DNA of 64,000 nt from Isoetes taiwanensis (Eukaryota; Streptophyta; Lycopodiopsida; Isoetales; Isoetaceae), in contig JAJEKV010000058.1 of NCBI GenBank assembly GCA_021234155.1, positions 2,289,060 to 2,353,059 on the forward strand, given 5' to 3'. This document shows positions 1 through 13,270 of the stretch, piece after piece. The notes under the pieces are model-generated. The model made no database searches. It was not told where the DNA came from and worked only from the letters and a program-made list of their open reading frames with translations. How positions within the stretch are numbered: the stretch's first letter is position 1; each line of letters begins with the position of its first letter. The position numbers were made by a program, and so were the translations under genes.

Positions 1-480
1 AGACGAGCCTAATACCCCCTTGGGTATTCGACTTGTGTAATGCAGGTGTGAGTTTAGACGAGTCTAATACCCCCTTTTTAGGGGTAAGGTCCGGCGAAGG
101 AGAAATGGGAGGTATTTGACAAGGGGGCTTCACATAGTTTTGGCCGTACAAACCACGTGAGTGACCCGAAAGGGTTTGTTTTCCCCTTAAACCGTACATA
201 TACTCGTACCTAGGGGTCGTTTTTTTGGGTTTTTAGGGCGATTTTGGCACTGTATGTGGCTGGAAAGGGGGTTTTTGAAAAAATTCAAACACGTATACAA
301 GGGGGTTTTTGCCAACCCCTTGCACGCAGGTGGCATACCCCCTATATAATAGGTGCATCCCCCGGGGTATTTGAGTTGCCTAATATCAACCCGAAATTGG
401 GGGTATTCGACTTGTGGAATAAGTGTGCACGATGAAACCACGAGTCTAATACCCCCTATTTCACGAGTCTAATACCCCCC
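1..480. repeat. Cluster of short direct repeats with a CTAATACCCCC core
   Basis: The motif GAG(T/C)CTAATACCCCC occurs four times, near 5, 60, 440 and 464. The related GGGTATTCGACTTGTG occurs near 22 and 403. The stretch is rich in runs of C and G, unlike the T-rich DNA that follows. This resembles the subterminal repeat zone of a DNA transposon continuing beyond the left edge. No coding frame is convincing, and the class is unassigned. Confidence 0.5.
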
Positions 481-1680
481 TGGAATCCAAGTCCAAATCG
501 GGAGCCAATAAATGCACCGCTTAGATGGATTAGTTGAAAGGAATGAGAGGAGTATATTGAAGGCGACAAATAGTAGAAAAAAAAAAGATGTTGAATTCGT
601 TATTTATTGCCTAATCAGGCTCGAAGGGATATCCGTCGAAACTTGTAGATTGCAGGAACCAATGTCTTGATGAGAGAAAGGATGCACGCCCATCTCTTCC
701 AATTCTCATGTAGGTATTTATTTTGTTTAGACTCTTTATGGGCAACTCTTTGTGCTTGATCTTCGGCATGGATCTGTCTTTTCTCCCCCGAGTAAAAATC
801 TTGGCTTCTACAGATTATCCCTTATGCAGGTCTCTGGTATTTGCATTGCATCGGTATTTCCATGTGATGTCTCTGTGGTAGGAAATGACCTTCAGGGCGA
901 GACTATCGGGTCAGTTTTTCTTGACGCAATAATCCTTCTTTTCTCCTCTCAGGCCAGTCGGTAGCAGATGATATTTATGATGCAATATGCTCCGTTCTTC
1001 CTTCAGCCAAAGAGTGCATTGTTCTTCCTTTCGGATGATTGATCTCAAATTTGTCTTCCTACAGTTCGATTCAACTAAAACTTGGTTCCTTTGCTCTTCG
1101 CTCTTCTTCATCTGTCATATAACACTTGCTTACTTTTTCCTTTCTTACCTATATTTGTTACATGAGTGTTATAGGAGATTTCACTTCAGCTTAGAGGGCA
1201 ACCCTCTATTGCCTTAGCAATTTGTTTTTGCATTTTTTGACCAGCATACTGTACCACAAGAAGACCCAATTCATTGGCGTCAGATGCAACAAAGAACTGG
1301 CAAAGGACTTTTAAATCTGAAGTGAGCAAATCAAGATGATGAAGATGACATTCGTCCTTGTTAAAGAATGTAAGGAACTTTTTATGGCTTTGTTGCTAGC
1401 TTTTGTAAGTGCTAAGTAGAAGGTAGTTTTTTCATGCATAAGCAGATGGGGAAAAGGAAAAGTAGAAATGCATTTACTTTATATCATGCTACACGTGGTA
1501 CATCTTCTTTCTTATTTTTGGAGGGTGTTGGGGTGCGTCCCATGGAACGCCGCATGCGGCGTTCCCTTCATCTTGCGCCCCCCCCTCCGGCATCCAACTT
1601 CCCCCCTCGGGGATCCAAGTTGAAGACATTAAATTCCGGGTTTTTGAACAGGCCCGCCAGCATTGAATGATGGAATTTAG
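481..1680. other. Intergenic or intronic DNA, no supported gene
   Basis: AT-rich sequence with only short open frames lacking recognisable motifs. A C-rich patch at 1,560-1,620 stands out in composition but has no identifiable function. Confidence 0.4.
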
Positions 1681-2096
1681 ATGGAGGAAGCATTTTGGTG
1701 GGTTAGGTTACTACGAATTTTTGCTCAGCTCGGCTTTGTTGCGCCTCAAGCAAATCCGTCATCGGCATACTGGGAGCGCACTACCCTGGCTTGGAATCTT
1801 AAGGTGAGTGGAGCTGCAGGTAAAGCGATGGCAAAACCCCAAGAATCTTGCAATGAAGCTCGGCCGGATCTTGCATAAAACTGAGTTGTTGAATTTCTTT
1901 CTCAGGTTTCCATAAACCTCTGTAGCCGTATTGACACTGGAGGCTTGCTGCATTCTGGCTTTTCAGGTAGGTGTTTTTGTATGTAATGGTAAGTGCATGA
2001 AGATTTTTTGTCCGGTTTTACAGTAGATTTTTGAACAGGTTGGAGACGCCAACGAGCGGCGCCAGCAGGCTTACTGCACTGTGATTGATCAAGCAG
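1681..2096 (+). other. Possible small exons of an unidentified spliced transcript
   Basis: Three blocks have exon-like boundaries. Block 1,681-1,803 opens with ATG and ends AAG|GTGAGT. Block 1,906-1,966 lies between CTCAG and GTAGGT. Block 2,039-2,096 lies between GAACAG and GTGGGC, and its zero-phase reading, VGDANERRQQAYCTVIDQA, looks protein-like. The phases of blocks 2 and 3 do not join cleanly, so either block 2 is skipped, the model is wrong, or the gene is degraded. I recognise no family. It could be a noncoding transcript. Confidence 0.25.
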
Positions 2097-2497
2097 GTGG
2101 GCTTTTTTTTGTTTTGTGTAATGCTTTTTTTTTTGTTTTTGTGGCTGCTTCCTCTACTGGCTGTAAGTTGATTCTTGGGTTTTGAATTGATACATTAATC
2201 TGAAATCATTAGGCTTGCATCAGAATGTGTAGTAAAGTATGGCAGCAAGTATCCGGGATCCCATCTTCTTGATGAAGCTTGACGTATTAGGGTCGATAAT
2301 ATCAAGACATCTTTGATCTCCTTTGTCTCAATTCAAAAATATATGCTACACAGATAAGCATGGACATCTCCGATTTTTAGAAGCTACAATGTGCAATAAC
2401 GAGATGACAATGAACTTGATTAACTGCTGGAACTTCAGAGCTATAAGAATCTTTTTTATTTATGAGAGTATGATGGCTTGCTTGAGCAGGATCTTAA

Positions 2498-2793
2498 TCA
2501 ACTTCCAAAATGGCTGCCTATGAAGTATCCTACTCGACCAAGTCTTTTTTCTGCTCGAAGTCCACCTATCCATGTGCCTCCCAAAGTGCCAAGGCCCCTC
2601 ATTGCCTCAAAGAAATCCCATCTTGCAGATATAATAGGACCTGTTATTCTTTTAATTTTCTTAGATGTTATCTTGGTAGCTTTTTTTCCAGCTGCTTCTG
2701 CTTTTTTTGTTGCATCCTGTGGTGGTAAACCCTGCCTAATACTTTCCTCCAGTGCTTCCGGCGTTCTTCTTCATTCAGCTCCACTTTCCTTCA
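2498..2793 (-). pseudogene. Terminal exon of a conserved plant membrane-type protein, with an internal stop
   Basis: Read on the minus strand, this frame gives a coherent hydrophilic-then-glycine-rich sequence. It has a Lys/Ala-rich stretch (KKAEAAGKKATKITSKKIKR), then RWDFFEAMRGLGTLGGTW, and ends GRVGYFIGSHFGS before a TGA at 2,498-2,500. The glycine-zipper-like GLGTLGGTWIGG suggests a membrane-associated C-terminus. A TGA at 2,761-2,763 interrupts the frame in its N-terminal part, one transition from CGA. A TTGCAG acceptor lies just upstream at about 2,813. No other exons of the gene were confidently found, so it is a broken gene or an orphan exon. Family not identified. Confidence 0.4.
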
Positions 2794-5700
2794 AATCGGC
2801 ATCTCAGGCTGCAACTGGTAATTTGTTGTGTTAGCTCTGTCATTGGGGGAGTTTCTATCAAAATGTTGGTCATTCCACGGGTTTTTTCGACCTTTTCTCT
2901 GCCCCATTTTGTCTATCAGTTCCTTTTATTTTGCAAATGTTTACACTTGATTTGATGAATTAAGTACGTCGATCTGGATGGGTCGGATTTAAATGTTGCT
3001 TCTGATGTCTGAGATGCCATTCTAATCCTCAATTTTTTGCATAGGTGCCACATCCAAAGAGCACACATTTTTGGTGCCTCAGACGGTAGTTCTGGCTAAC
3101 ATTTAAATTTGTAGCTGCATTTCGGACGGATGGACTATGAGGCTATGACTACAAGAACAGGTCCTAGCCATATAATGCATATAGGTAACTATCTTAGGCA
3201 TCACTGGTATAAATATTTGACTGTGTTTTATTTGTTATCTAGCAGTTTGAAGGGACAGGAACGGAATTATGGTAGATGTTGAGATGTTGACCAACAGGTA
3301 ACCCTACGGTTTAGAACAAAATGGATTAAGCTCTAAAATGGGTTCAAAACAGTAAGTTTTTTTTATTCATCTTCTAAGTTTGGGGTTAGCTTTGCTTTCT
3401 TTCTGCAATTCCAAGTTGCTTATTTTGTCTTTATTTTATGATTTTCTCATTACTTTCATTTGCACTGAAGGCAGACATCACCAGATCTTGGCTGATTTCA
3501 TGGCAGCATATTCTCTAGCTCTGGGCTCTATCTTCGAGGTTTGATTTTTTTTTTCATGTTTCGAGATGATGTCATGCTTCAGATTCAATATGCTGTACAA
3601 ATTTCATGTAGCCTTATATTCTCATGTAAAGATGTATTTTATTATGGGTTCATGGATATACTATATCTACATGTCCATTAAATCGGTAAAATGTTCCCAT
3701 AAAAGATGTTTGATATATGATTCACCCATCTTCAAGCACCAAGTTTTTATCAGATCTGTTGTTGATTCCCAGTTTAATAAGTTGCAGTGCTTTCTATTAT
3801 GTTTTTTAATGTTTCCTTGGTAAGTTCGTCAGCATTTGTACAATTGTTTTCGGGGACCTAAGATCTGGACTGCTAACTCATGGTTTATGATTGCCATAAT
3901 TGGTTGCAGATTGAACTGTACAGTGTTCGAGGTATGGCACAAATGCTAGAATTTGAGAGAAGAATATCATTTCTCTGGTATTTTTTATGGCTGCCATAAA
4001 CATATCTCTTGGGGTTAAGCAATCAACATATATGGAGGTAAAAGTTTTTTCAATTGCTTCTTTGCATTTAATATACACTTTGTTGGGATCATTTTGTGCC
4101 GCATAGCGAATTATCTACCAATTCTGGTCTCAACTCCATTATGATAAACAAATGCACAGAAATAATAGGTAAGAACGGGAGCTATAAACTAATTACTTTG
4201 ATTGAGTTGGAAGTACGTGCCAAGTCCAACTTTAGCATTTTGTTTTCTGCTAGCAACTAGGACATATGTATTAAAACTTCCAAGTACCAAACACCGCACA
4301 TTTAGCTGCAAATTGTACATAGCACGACGATATTCAGAGATCACCTTCCTTGGACCTAAAAGGTTGACGTGGTAAAGAGATAATAATGCTGCCATTTCCA
4401 TCCATACCAAGAGATGGAATTTAAGGCGCTAAGTATCAATAGAGCAAAACAGGTGGGGAAGCCAAGAACTTCTTCTGGCTGAAACATTCATAGGCAGATT
4501 CACATGTTCCTCCATCTAAAGCCATCTTGTTTTGTTTGCATTTTGTATTTGAATTATTATTCCTACATTGCTTCATGGGCTACAGTTGTTTTATTTGTCT
4601 CATGGATGCAAGCAGTCCTCCGAAGAGGTTAATAAATATTCCTTTGTTTACTTTGTGCATGTTATCTTTTGCATGATGGCATTAACTTGAAGAAAATTAG
4701 CTTGCGTGTTGCTATAAGGGAGGTATTAGAACTTGAATTCCTCAACCTGGCAATATACCACAACTTAGTTGGCATGCTACATTGGCGATACTCTTCCATT
4801 ATCTAATTGATCATGGGATGGCAGAAATACAGTAATATATTCCATGCTTGATAGGAGATGTGACAAGCATAAACGAAATTAAATATGTGGTTAAGAAAAA
4901 AACTGGAGTATATCAAGCGTACGAGTCATCCTAGCAAAAGTTAGAGCTCTATGTTCCATTCTCTGATTTTCCTTAACTTCCTTTTTATAAGCTCTTTCTG
5001 GCATACCAATTGCCTTACCTGCTCTCTAAGCAGATTGATGTGAGTTGTAGTCTCTTCACTAATAATTGCTTTGTTGCGTATGACATTTGCTCTCTGTGCA
5101 AATCTTAATGTGCTTTGAGAAATTGAATCCCACTTTTACAACTATTCAAAGCATAGATTGGAACTAAATTGACATGGTTTTTATGTCAGAATAAAATATT
5201 AGTGGCAAGATGCTATTTGGAATCTCAGTACTCACATATATCTTACTATTCTTAGTTTTGGCAATTGAATCTCATTCTTTTAAGTGTTCTTGCAATCCTT
5301 TCATGATAGAGCATGCTATTATGTAATAACTCAAGAACATTTGTCTCCAAGACATTTGCCAAGTCAATTTAATTATAATTCAACTTCCATAGCCAATACC
5401 ATAATTGATGGATCACCATTATTGACTAATATCCTAATTCCATGCCACACATTCCATTACTTCACTTATTTCATTCCATCTATGCACTGTTACATAAATG
5501 CATTTCATCGCACCATTACGTACCCATTCCTTTCCATTTATGCATTTCACTCCACCATTACATCTACACATTCCATTCCACCTATGCACCATTTACATTT
5601 TTCTACTTTTATGCACCTACGACTACGGATGGTTATTGCCAGGCACTCGCTTGCTACTCTCTACATGTCTAAATCCTTGCAGGCTTTGTAATATTTCTTG

Positions 5701-6231
5701 CAAATACTTTGAAATCTGTTTTTTGTTGTATATTTTTTGCAGATGTACATCTAGAGTCTGCCACACTACGTCAAACAAATATGATGTTATTGTCATAGGA
5801 ATTGCCTTCGTAGAATCCCTCTTAGTGGCAAGGGGTTTCATCTTTATAGGAATATGCAATAGGACCCGACCCAAGGTAATTTACAACATTTTGATACAAT
5901 AACACTTTAATCCAGTTGGTTTATTGATTGATGGTAGGTTCGATCAATCACTTCACCTCATCTCTCACTTTTATACGAAGTACAATGTCGATCGGAGGAG
6001 GAACAAGGATACCGCTTCAATATGTGTATATATTTGACATTAGGCCTTTACAACCTTCAATGAGTGGATGCACAATGGCGTAGAGCATGCTGACATATGA
6101 TGCAGTGATAAGCATTTTTGTTTCATGATGTTTATGAGGTTCCACTTTACACGCTTTATCAATGTCAACTAGCATTTTCAAACATTCCATTTGTTCCTAC
6201 TTCATTTTTCATTTAAATGTCCAGTTTTGCA

Positions 6232-6312
6232 ACATGCATCTATTAGATTCATAGATTTATGCACTTCCATAAACTAAATTCACATGCATCTATTAGATTC
6301 ATAGATTTATGT
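6232..6312. repeat. Short tandem duplication, ~50-bp period
   Basis: The phrase ACATGCATCTATTAGATTC, plus about ten following bases, occurs at about 6,232 and again about 50 bp later. Confidence 0.6.
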
Positions 6313-9247
6313 AAAATAAATTCACAGGTGCCCACGACGACTAATGGCCGGCATCGCCGGGCACGTGTTTCTAGTTGTATATAATCCAGAACAGTGATCA
6401 TATAGATAGGGGGCAGTGTAGGTGGTATAAAAGACACCTAGATCTGCATCTAGAAACTTATTTTTTGTTATGGACGTTGGAATTATTCAAACCATCTATT
6501 TCAGCAGTACATGACTTTATAAACATCATACATGATGTCAGGTTTACTTATGCTATTACAATATGTGTATGAGAAAGGGTGTGAGTTACCTTTCTTGTTC
6601 TTGTTGGTGCATGTTTTAAGCATTAAGGACCAACTCTTGTACTTAAAGAATATGCTAATCATTGTTGAATTTCCATCTTGTGCACTTGACAATCCCTTCC
6701 AACCTAAAGATTAAAGCTTTGCTTGGTTCTTAGATAATGTTTGTGTCAGATTATAGGTGCCATTGCATTAGGGCTTAACCTTGAAGAAAATGAAGTTTAT
6801 ATAATTGCATGCATATTATTTTGCAGGTGCATAATCGCAAATATGGTAGCACAAAGTGTTAAATCTTGCTTTTGTGTTGGGAGGGCACATATATGATGAT
6901 ACTTTAGTTTAATTTTGCATGCTTAGCCCCATGGTGTGCAAGTTACATAACCATAATTAACATTTATCACGATTGGTTGTGGAATTAATTTTAAACCCTT
7001 AGATTAAGGAAGGTTCTTTGGAATCTTCCATATCTAAAGTGAATTTTTTTTTTTTGTTTCGCAAAAACAATTGCTCAAATTAATGATGTAGAACGTCGGT
7101 GGCAGTGGTGTTGGAGCATTCTGGCATTTATTTCCTGCTGGTATTGGAGCATTATGGCATTTAGTCCCTACAAGATCTGACACCTGATCACCTCAAAACA
7201 TATATCTTAAGGATAAATTGACCTCTTTGGAGCTAAATCAACTTGTTTCAAGCTGTTCTAAATGGGTCAAATTCTACCCTGGTATCTTCCTTCTGGCTGC
7301 CCAATTCATTGCCTAAACCTTTGGCCAATCCTTCTTAAGATGCATCTTTGAAGCACAAGTCAACGATAAAAATAACACGAAATTCAATCCACGATCCCAT
7401 ATAGCTTCTGAAAGTAACACCTAAATCTTTTTCCACAAGCAGTTATTGTTGAGCTGCGACCAAATAAAACAAGAAAGCCCGCAGAAAATGTAATATGGGA
7501 TTAAAAACCAGCGGCTGAAATGGTCTACTAAGCAAAGCCAACCATAAACTGTTGATGATCACATAGGTTGTTATACTTTGAGATGCTTAATAGCCTCATT
7601 ATAATAAACATGCTCTCTTGTAGTCACTTCGTCTCAATAGACATCATGTTATCATACCATTGAATACTAGGAGATGAAGAAGATGCACGAGACATCATCT
7701 TCGTATCAAAGGTATACTTCTTCCTGACAGCCTTCCATTTGGTTTGTTGCATAACTCCTTCGAACATTGCTCATCACTATAATTTGACATGACCTCATTA
7801 GAACGTGGGCGTAATCAGAAGCTTGTACACTATTAAAATTAATATTAGAAGCAACAGATGAAAAAGCATGTGCCACATTAGGAGTACTTGTGATAGAAGA
7901 TGAACTCTACTCCTGGAAAGGCAAAGGAGCAAGAATTAAAGATTGAACATGAGTAGAATGTTCTTGAGACTTTGTATGAACTTGAGGCTAGATACCTCGT
8001 CGAAAGGAAGCAAAAGCCTCATGTTTAAGAAGCAAACGTGTCAATTTTGGACCATTTCAACAGTTTGAGGCCCAACTTTAGACCACAAGCCACTCTTCAG
8101 CATAATACAATCTGGCACGGGAAGCCAAGTGGTAAAGAAACACAAATCCTGGAACCATTCATAATAGAATGAGAGTTATATATTCCAAGCTCATTTGCAA
8201 TTGAAACCAAAAATTGATGAGCAACTAACATAGGAGCTGGACTTGAATAGCCCATTAGCTACTTGTTCTATCTTGGATGCAAAATCTTTTAGAGTTTCTA
8301 TTTTTAGAGTTTGTCAAACTTCCAAGTTTTAAAACTTTTTCTGCAGATACTGCTGGCTCAAACCACCACTCTAGGGATGCTTGTTTGATAGCTCCCAAGT
8401 GTGCAGTCATCCTTAATGTTAGTAAACCATGATGTTCCTAATCAAGCTACGGATACAACAAAAAGTAGATAATATTTGGCATCATCATCGTCATCCTTTA
8501 TCAACTTAGTATAGAATTTAAAAGTAGTTAACATGGGCCTTCGCTTATTGAGGCTTTTGAACATGGCCATTGGAAAATGTACTATATCGTGCTTATGCTG
8601 AGATTGAAAAGCATGAAATTTTCTTTCAGTTGGGCTCCAAAGACCATGTGACTTTAAATGCCTTAGTGGGTTCTTCATGTTGTTTGTCAAGCTTCTTCTC
8701 AAGACAAGAAGTTTCTATTGTTTGGCAATTCTTAATGTAATCAGTTGTCAATTTTTCATAATCTCTCAACGCAGTCACTTGCTTATTATTTGCATTTTCT
8801 TAAACTCAATGCCTTGCCAATCTTGGACAATGCTTGTTATTTATTAATTTTGACAATCAACTGAACCAAATTTCTCTTCAATGTGACTGCTTAAGAAATG
8901 CGTCAAATGACAACAATCTTTGAATTGGGACAAAGGTTGGATTTTGACCAGGTCGAGAAACAGCTCTGCTCTTTGGAGTCTAATCAGGGGCATACAGTTG
9001 GTTTGGCTGAGGGTTGCCATGCTCAATAGAGTAACAAATTACTCACGACTTTATGAGCATCACAAAAGGGAGCTATTGCAATTATACTTGTCATGGGCAA
9101 TAAAGTTCTGTTATAAAAAGAAATGTTAAGGCTGGGGTTGACATGTATTGTATAGCAACATTTATGCGTACATGTGAGCAACAATGCAACTTAATCCTAC
9201 TCTGACCAAAAGGTATATGTTAGCACAACTTTCTATAAAAAGACATA

Positions 9248-9990
9248 GGGCCATTGGAGTTATTATTCAAGCAGGTGCCCACAACTAATAAAGGCAGGTG
9301 GGCATAGGAGCCAATAAAATACGAGACACACGAGTGTTGTCAATTGGATCTTTTGGCACATAGATGATTTGTGATTTGGTCTTCGTGGAAGGATAAAATA
9401 AGCTATACTTTAATGAATGCAAATGCAATATCTATCTTTAACCGGAAAGCTTTTGGACCACTACCTTCCTGACCATTCATTCATGCCATGTGATAGAGCA
9501 TAACAGGCAAGAGCAAACTGGGGAAGGCGTAGCGGCATGCATCTTTGCCCTCTATTCAACCTCGAGGGATCTCTTTGCCATGGATTCAGCCTTGGATCTG
9601 ATAATCCAGGTTGGGGGCTGATAATCTAGCTCAGGACCTCTAATAACCGAGCTATAGGCTGCCTAACATCTAATAAAAGCTATGGAACCTCTGATAACTG
9701 AGCTATAGATGAGGAGCCTTGCCTGCCAGGTTAAAGGGGATAAACACACATGCTCGCTCATTATTGTCCTTTTGTCTAAGGTAATGGGCTTTCAGGGGTG
9801 TTTATCCTCTTCATAACAAAACATATGGCTATTGGATTTATTACCCGAGCACGTGCGCACCAATTCATAAACGCAGGTAGGTGTAGAAGCCAATAAAATA
9901 TGTGTCATGAGTGTAATCAAGTGGACCTTTCGTGCACATAGATAATTTGTGATTTGGACTTTGTAGGAGGTAAAATAAACTCAAGTTCAT
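9248..9990. repeat. Diverged ~165-bp direct repeat, two copies
   Basis: Copies at about 9,248-9,410 and 9,820-9,985 share ordered blocks: GGCCATTGGA/GGCTATTGGA, AGCCAATAAAATA, a CACATAGAT block, and GATTTGTGATTTGG or its near match. They are similar but clearly diverged. Probably copies of an old short transposon; no coding sequence. Confidence 0.5.
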
Positions 9991-11169
9991 TGGCACATCA
10001 TGAAAAGCAGTATCTATCTATCTATTGTTATCAAAGAATGACGAGATATTTTAGTGAATGCATATGCAAAGACTCCACTAACTTAGTCACAAGGATAATT
10101 AGTGAATTTATGAGGTAGTAATTCGAGTAAAGCGATCATGATATAGATCTAAAAGCCTCCGATAGTGAATAATATTTTGGATGTTATTGTAAATGAGTTT
10201 AAACTATGATATAATGCCCATTGATTAACCCTTCTTTCTTCTTACTATAAATTCTTATCCATGTATGTCTAATATTCCCTGATATATTCCCTTTCACCGT
10301 CTGCTCAAAACTGTGGTGGGGTCAGACTGCCACAAAAAACGATTCTAGATAAGAACGATCACCTTCACACACAAACCTATGCCAAGAATACTCAAGCACC
10401 AAAAATGAGACATAACATTGCCAACATCTTCCAAAGTTGGTTGAAAATCACACCGTAATAAACGCCGCCTTCAAATTACTGTAACATTTCGTGCATTTTA
10501 TCAGGCGTAATTGTCCCCCTTGTTTTGCGGAGCGGCGCCGCTATGCACAACCATTGCCATTCATTTCTCCCCTTTCATTTTGCATGCTCATTCGTAGCGG
10601 CTAGGTCATTCCGCTGTGAATCTGTTGCTGTTTTTGAGGTGCTAGGTGGCGCCGAATCTATAAGCAGCTGTTGAATCTGCCACTGTTCATTCTCCAGGCT
10701 TCAATCCGAGCTCAGGTTTGTTTGATTCGAAGAAGCCTTGGATGTTTTATGGTGTTTTGTGATCTGGAAAGGTGTTAATAGTGTTCTCGTCTCTGATTTT
10801 TCTCAGAACAGAGCAATGTTGAAATGATCTAGCAACAAAGACCTGTTATATAATCTTAGATTGCTTGCAATTATGCAAATTGGTTAGACAGCAAAGAGCT
10901 TGCTACAGGATTCGTTTTATACACAGGAGGATAGTCTCTATATTTTAGCCTCTATATTTTAGCATTTCCCCCATCTCAGAACTGAGAAATCGGCACAAAA
11001 ACCTGTTAGCTAGATTTCTTTTTATCCAGAGCTTTTATACATCACATTTTAACACCAAAGCTCAATTCTGTAAGCAGAACTTTCTCTTAAACTCGAGGCT
11101 TTTCTCTTATTCAAAGAGTTTCTTCTCAGATCATTGCTTTCGTAATTTGAAGGCAGCGTTTATTACGCT

Positions 11170-11331
11170 AGGGAATCTTCCTCACTCAAAGATTCCCCTC
11201 GGAATATTCTTTGGCGGGTACCGCCAGACTCGACCGCACACTCGTAGCTCTGCCGCTCGTGCGCCGCCTCGTCTGAGAGAGCCGCCTCAGAACATTCATC
11301 AGTGGAATCTTCTCGTGAGGAAGATTCCCTT
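11170..11331. mobile_element. Foldback/MITE-like element with ~70-bp inverted arms
   Basis: The ends AGGGAATCTTCCTCAC (11,170) and GTGAGGAAGATTCCCT (ending 11,331) are perfect 16-bp inverted copies. Similarity continues inward for roughly 70 bp with mismatches, so the plus and minus readings give nearly the same peptide (NLPHSKIPL and NLPHEKIPL). The centre is GC-rich, rich in GCCGC. No clear target duplication is visible. It would fold into a long imperfect hairpin, so a small-RNA precursor is an alternative. Confidence 0.6.
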
Positions 11332-11745
11332 GTACATAGAAATTGTCAACCATGCATCTTAAATTACAATAAAAAATCCAAGGCAGCCAAAGTAAAATGT
11401 TCCCAAAGAACAACAAAGTAAATTCGATATACTACACAATTAAAAACCAGGTTGAAAATAGACCATGAATCTTAAACTGTAATAAAAAATCCATAAGTAG
11501 CCAAAATATTACCAAAAAACACAGAAAATGTTGTAAATAAGAAACTAGTTTAAACTGGATATACCACACAGTTAAAATCCAAGAGGGGTGGAATATTGGC
11601 ACAAATTCCATTCCCATTAGCACTTCTAAACAATCTTCTAGACAACAGTATGAGGACCGCAATAGTTGAACCATGAAAAAACATGGAAGACTCCAGGTTA
11701 TTATTCAGATCCGTTAGTGCAGAGGTAGAAACTCAATGAAGTCTC

Positions 11746-13270
11746 TTATGGTTCTACAAGAACAGCCTCCTTGTAAAGAGGTGGAGGTGGAGGCGCATTG
11801 ACATCTATCTCCACAGGAGTAGGCACACGAGGCCGTGCCTCGCCCAACAAAGGAGCTCTCATCGACGAACCTGCGCCTTCAGCTCCTCCTCTCAAGGGTT
11901 CAAGTGATGCAAGATTTCCAATTCTCTTCAGCTCCCTCAATTGCAACACTCTGATCAGGTTCATGATAGAAGCCACAACATATAATGCCATTGCTATCGT
12001 TGCAAGGCATGCTGCAGTTGCCTGCATTCAAACCATCATTGTTCAAAAAATTGTAAACCATAACCTAATGATCCTCAGTTAACTCTCAAAAGGCTCTGCG
12101 ATCTTTTTTCAGAAAATTGGGAAGCAAACCAATTCAAACTTCTACATTACATTTCAGTATTGGAAATCAAAATCAAACTGATACAAAAATCACATGAGAT
12201 TGGAATGATCCTCAGCTATCCAACCCTCAAAAGACTCCACGATCTTTTTTCAAAAAACTGGGAAGCATGCCAATTCAAAGTTCTACATTACATTTAAGTA
12301 TTGGAAATCAAAATCAAGCTGATACGAAAATCACATGAGAGATTGGAAAGCAAAACACATGAGAGATCCTTCATAAATTAAAGCCACATATACGGGAGAG
12401 GCATCTAGATCTGCTCTAATAAGACAACCCTATACCAGCCATGTCATGATCTATCATCATGGCATTCATAATCATATGTGGCAAATAGATCTCACCTGTG
12501 TTCTTTCCCCTGTTGTCTTTGGCCAGGTTTCCAGGCCCAATACCACACAAAGGACTAGAAGGGTGCTCCCTACTATCATAGGAACTTTGACAGAATTTTG
12601 GTATGCTTGAATCTCCAAAGGACTTCTTTCATAGACTTCGAACATGTTGAGAACAGAACCCAAGAGCCATAATGCAGAGCCTATAAGAAGCAGCCTTACA
12701 GCATGAACTTGGAGACCATATGATTGAGAATAATGTCTGCCATGGGAGGTCTGTAACGCCCAAACCCCACAAGTCAAATCTAACAAGTAATAACTCCAGG
12801 GCCCTTAAACAACATTTTATAAAGGCCAACTGCATATAAAGCACATCTGTTCATTGCATTTTGGTTGGCTAAGCCTAAAAAGGACTATCTATTCAATACG
12901 TGCAGATGCTTACCCTAAGAAGAAATAGAACTCCCACAAAGAGGAAAATAGAACCCCCTGCATAGACTAATGGCGCTGCTACTTCCACATATGCCAGCTG
13001 CTTGTCTAACCTAATTCTGTGCATTTGATAATGTATACCAGCGAGGTGAGCATGTAGATCATGCAAATTAACAGCTAGCACAAGAAACACTGCAAATAAC
13101 ACGAGAACTAAGCCGATTATGTTGTTATAATCAGGAAATTGAAGAGCCGCTCCAATCAGAAGAAGAACTGTGGCTATGAAGTAGATTATTGCATTTGCAA
13201 GTTCAAAAGAATCTGCATATGCTTCAGGACCATATAGTCTGCTACTTCTAGCACCTGCAAGCTTTACCAT
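11746..13270 (-). CDS. Plant-conserved multi-pass membrane protein, three exons
   Basis: Best-supported gene in the window. Exons on the minus strand are 13,270-12,914, 12,750-12,496 and 12,021-11,746, all joined in phase 0 at GT-AG sites (R|GTAAGC; ACAG|ACC; ACACAG|GTGAG; GCAG|GCA). The product is about 295 residues. Exon 1 encodes MVKLAGARSSRLYGPEAYAD, then hydrophobic helices (for example IIYFIATVLLLIGAALQF) and a His-rich loop (LHDLHAHLAGIHYQMH). Exon 2 has two more membrane helices around RLLLIGSALWLLGSVL and VGSTLLVLCVVLGLE. Exon 3 has one helix and an acidic, Pro-rich cytosol-like tail ending in VEP. The arrangement suggests an endomembrane or plasma-membrane protein. I do not recognise a named family, so no function is proposed. 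No frame breaks were seen. The upstream start ATG at 13,270 is the first in frame. Confidence 0.85.
12070..12345. repeat. Tandem duplication inside an intron, ~137-bp period
   Basis: Within intron 2 of the membrane-protein gene, GATCCTCAG starts two copies at 12,070 and 12,207. Each is followed by ATCTTTTTTCA, TTCTACATTACATTT and TATTGGAAATCAAAATCAA. The copies differ by only scattered substitutions, so the duplication is fairly recent. Confidence 0.75.

Larger units (their letters stand above)
2794..11146. other. Long AT-rich non-coding stretch
   Basis: No gene is supported across these 8 kb. Two exon-like pieces on the plus strand are 3,475-3,538 (reads HQILADFMAAYSLALGSIFE, flanked by GCAG and GT) and 3,910-3,977 (reads IELYSVRGMAQMLEFERR, flanked by TTGCAG and GT). 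They could belong to one decayed gene, but no family is recognised and no further exons were seen. The rest is intron-like or intergenic sequence with long T tracts. Confidence 0.35.

Noticed and set aside
2323-2955. Plus-strand frames of up to 118 codons
   Set aside because: Shadows of the minus-strand exon; the minus reading is far more protein-like and carries the glycine-rich conserved end.
5284-5902. Overlapping His/Thr/Phe-rich frames
   Set aside because: Produced by a repetitive CATTCCA/CACCATTAC-type sequence; no domain and no splice support.
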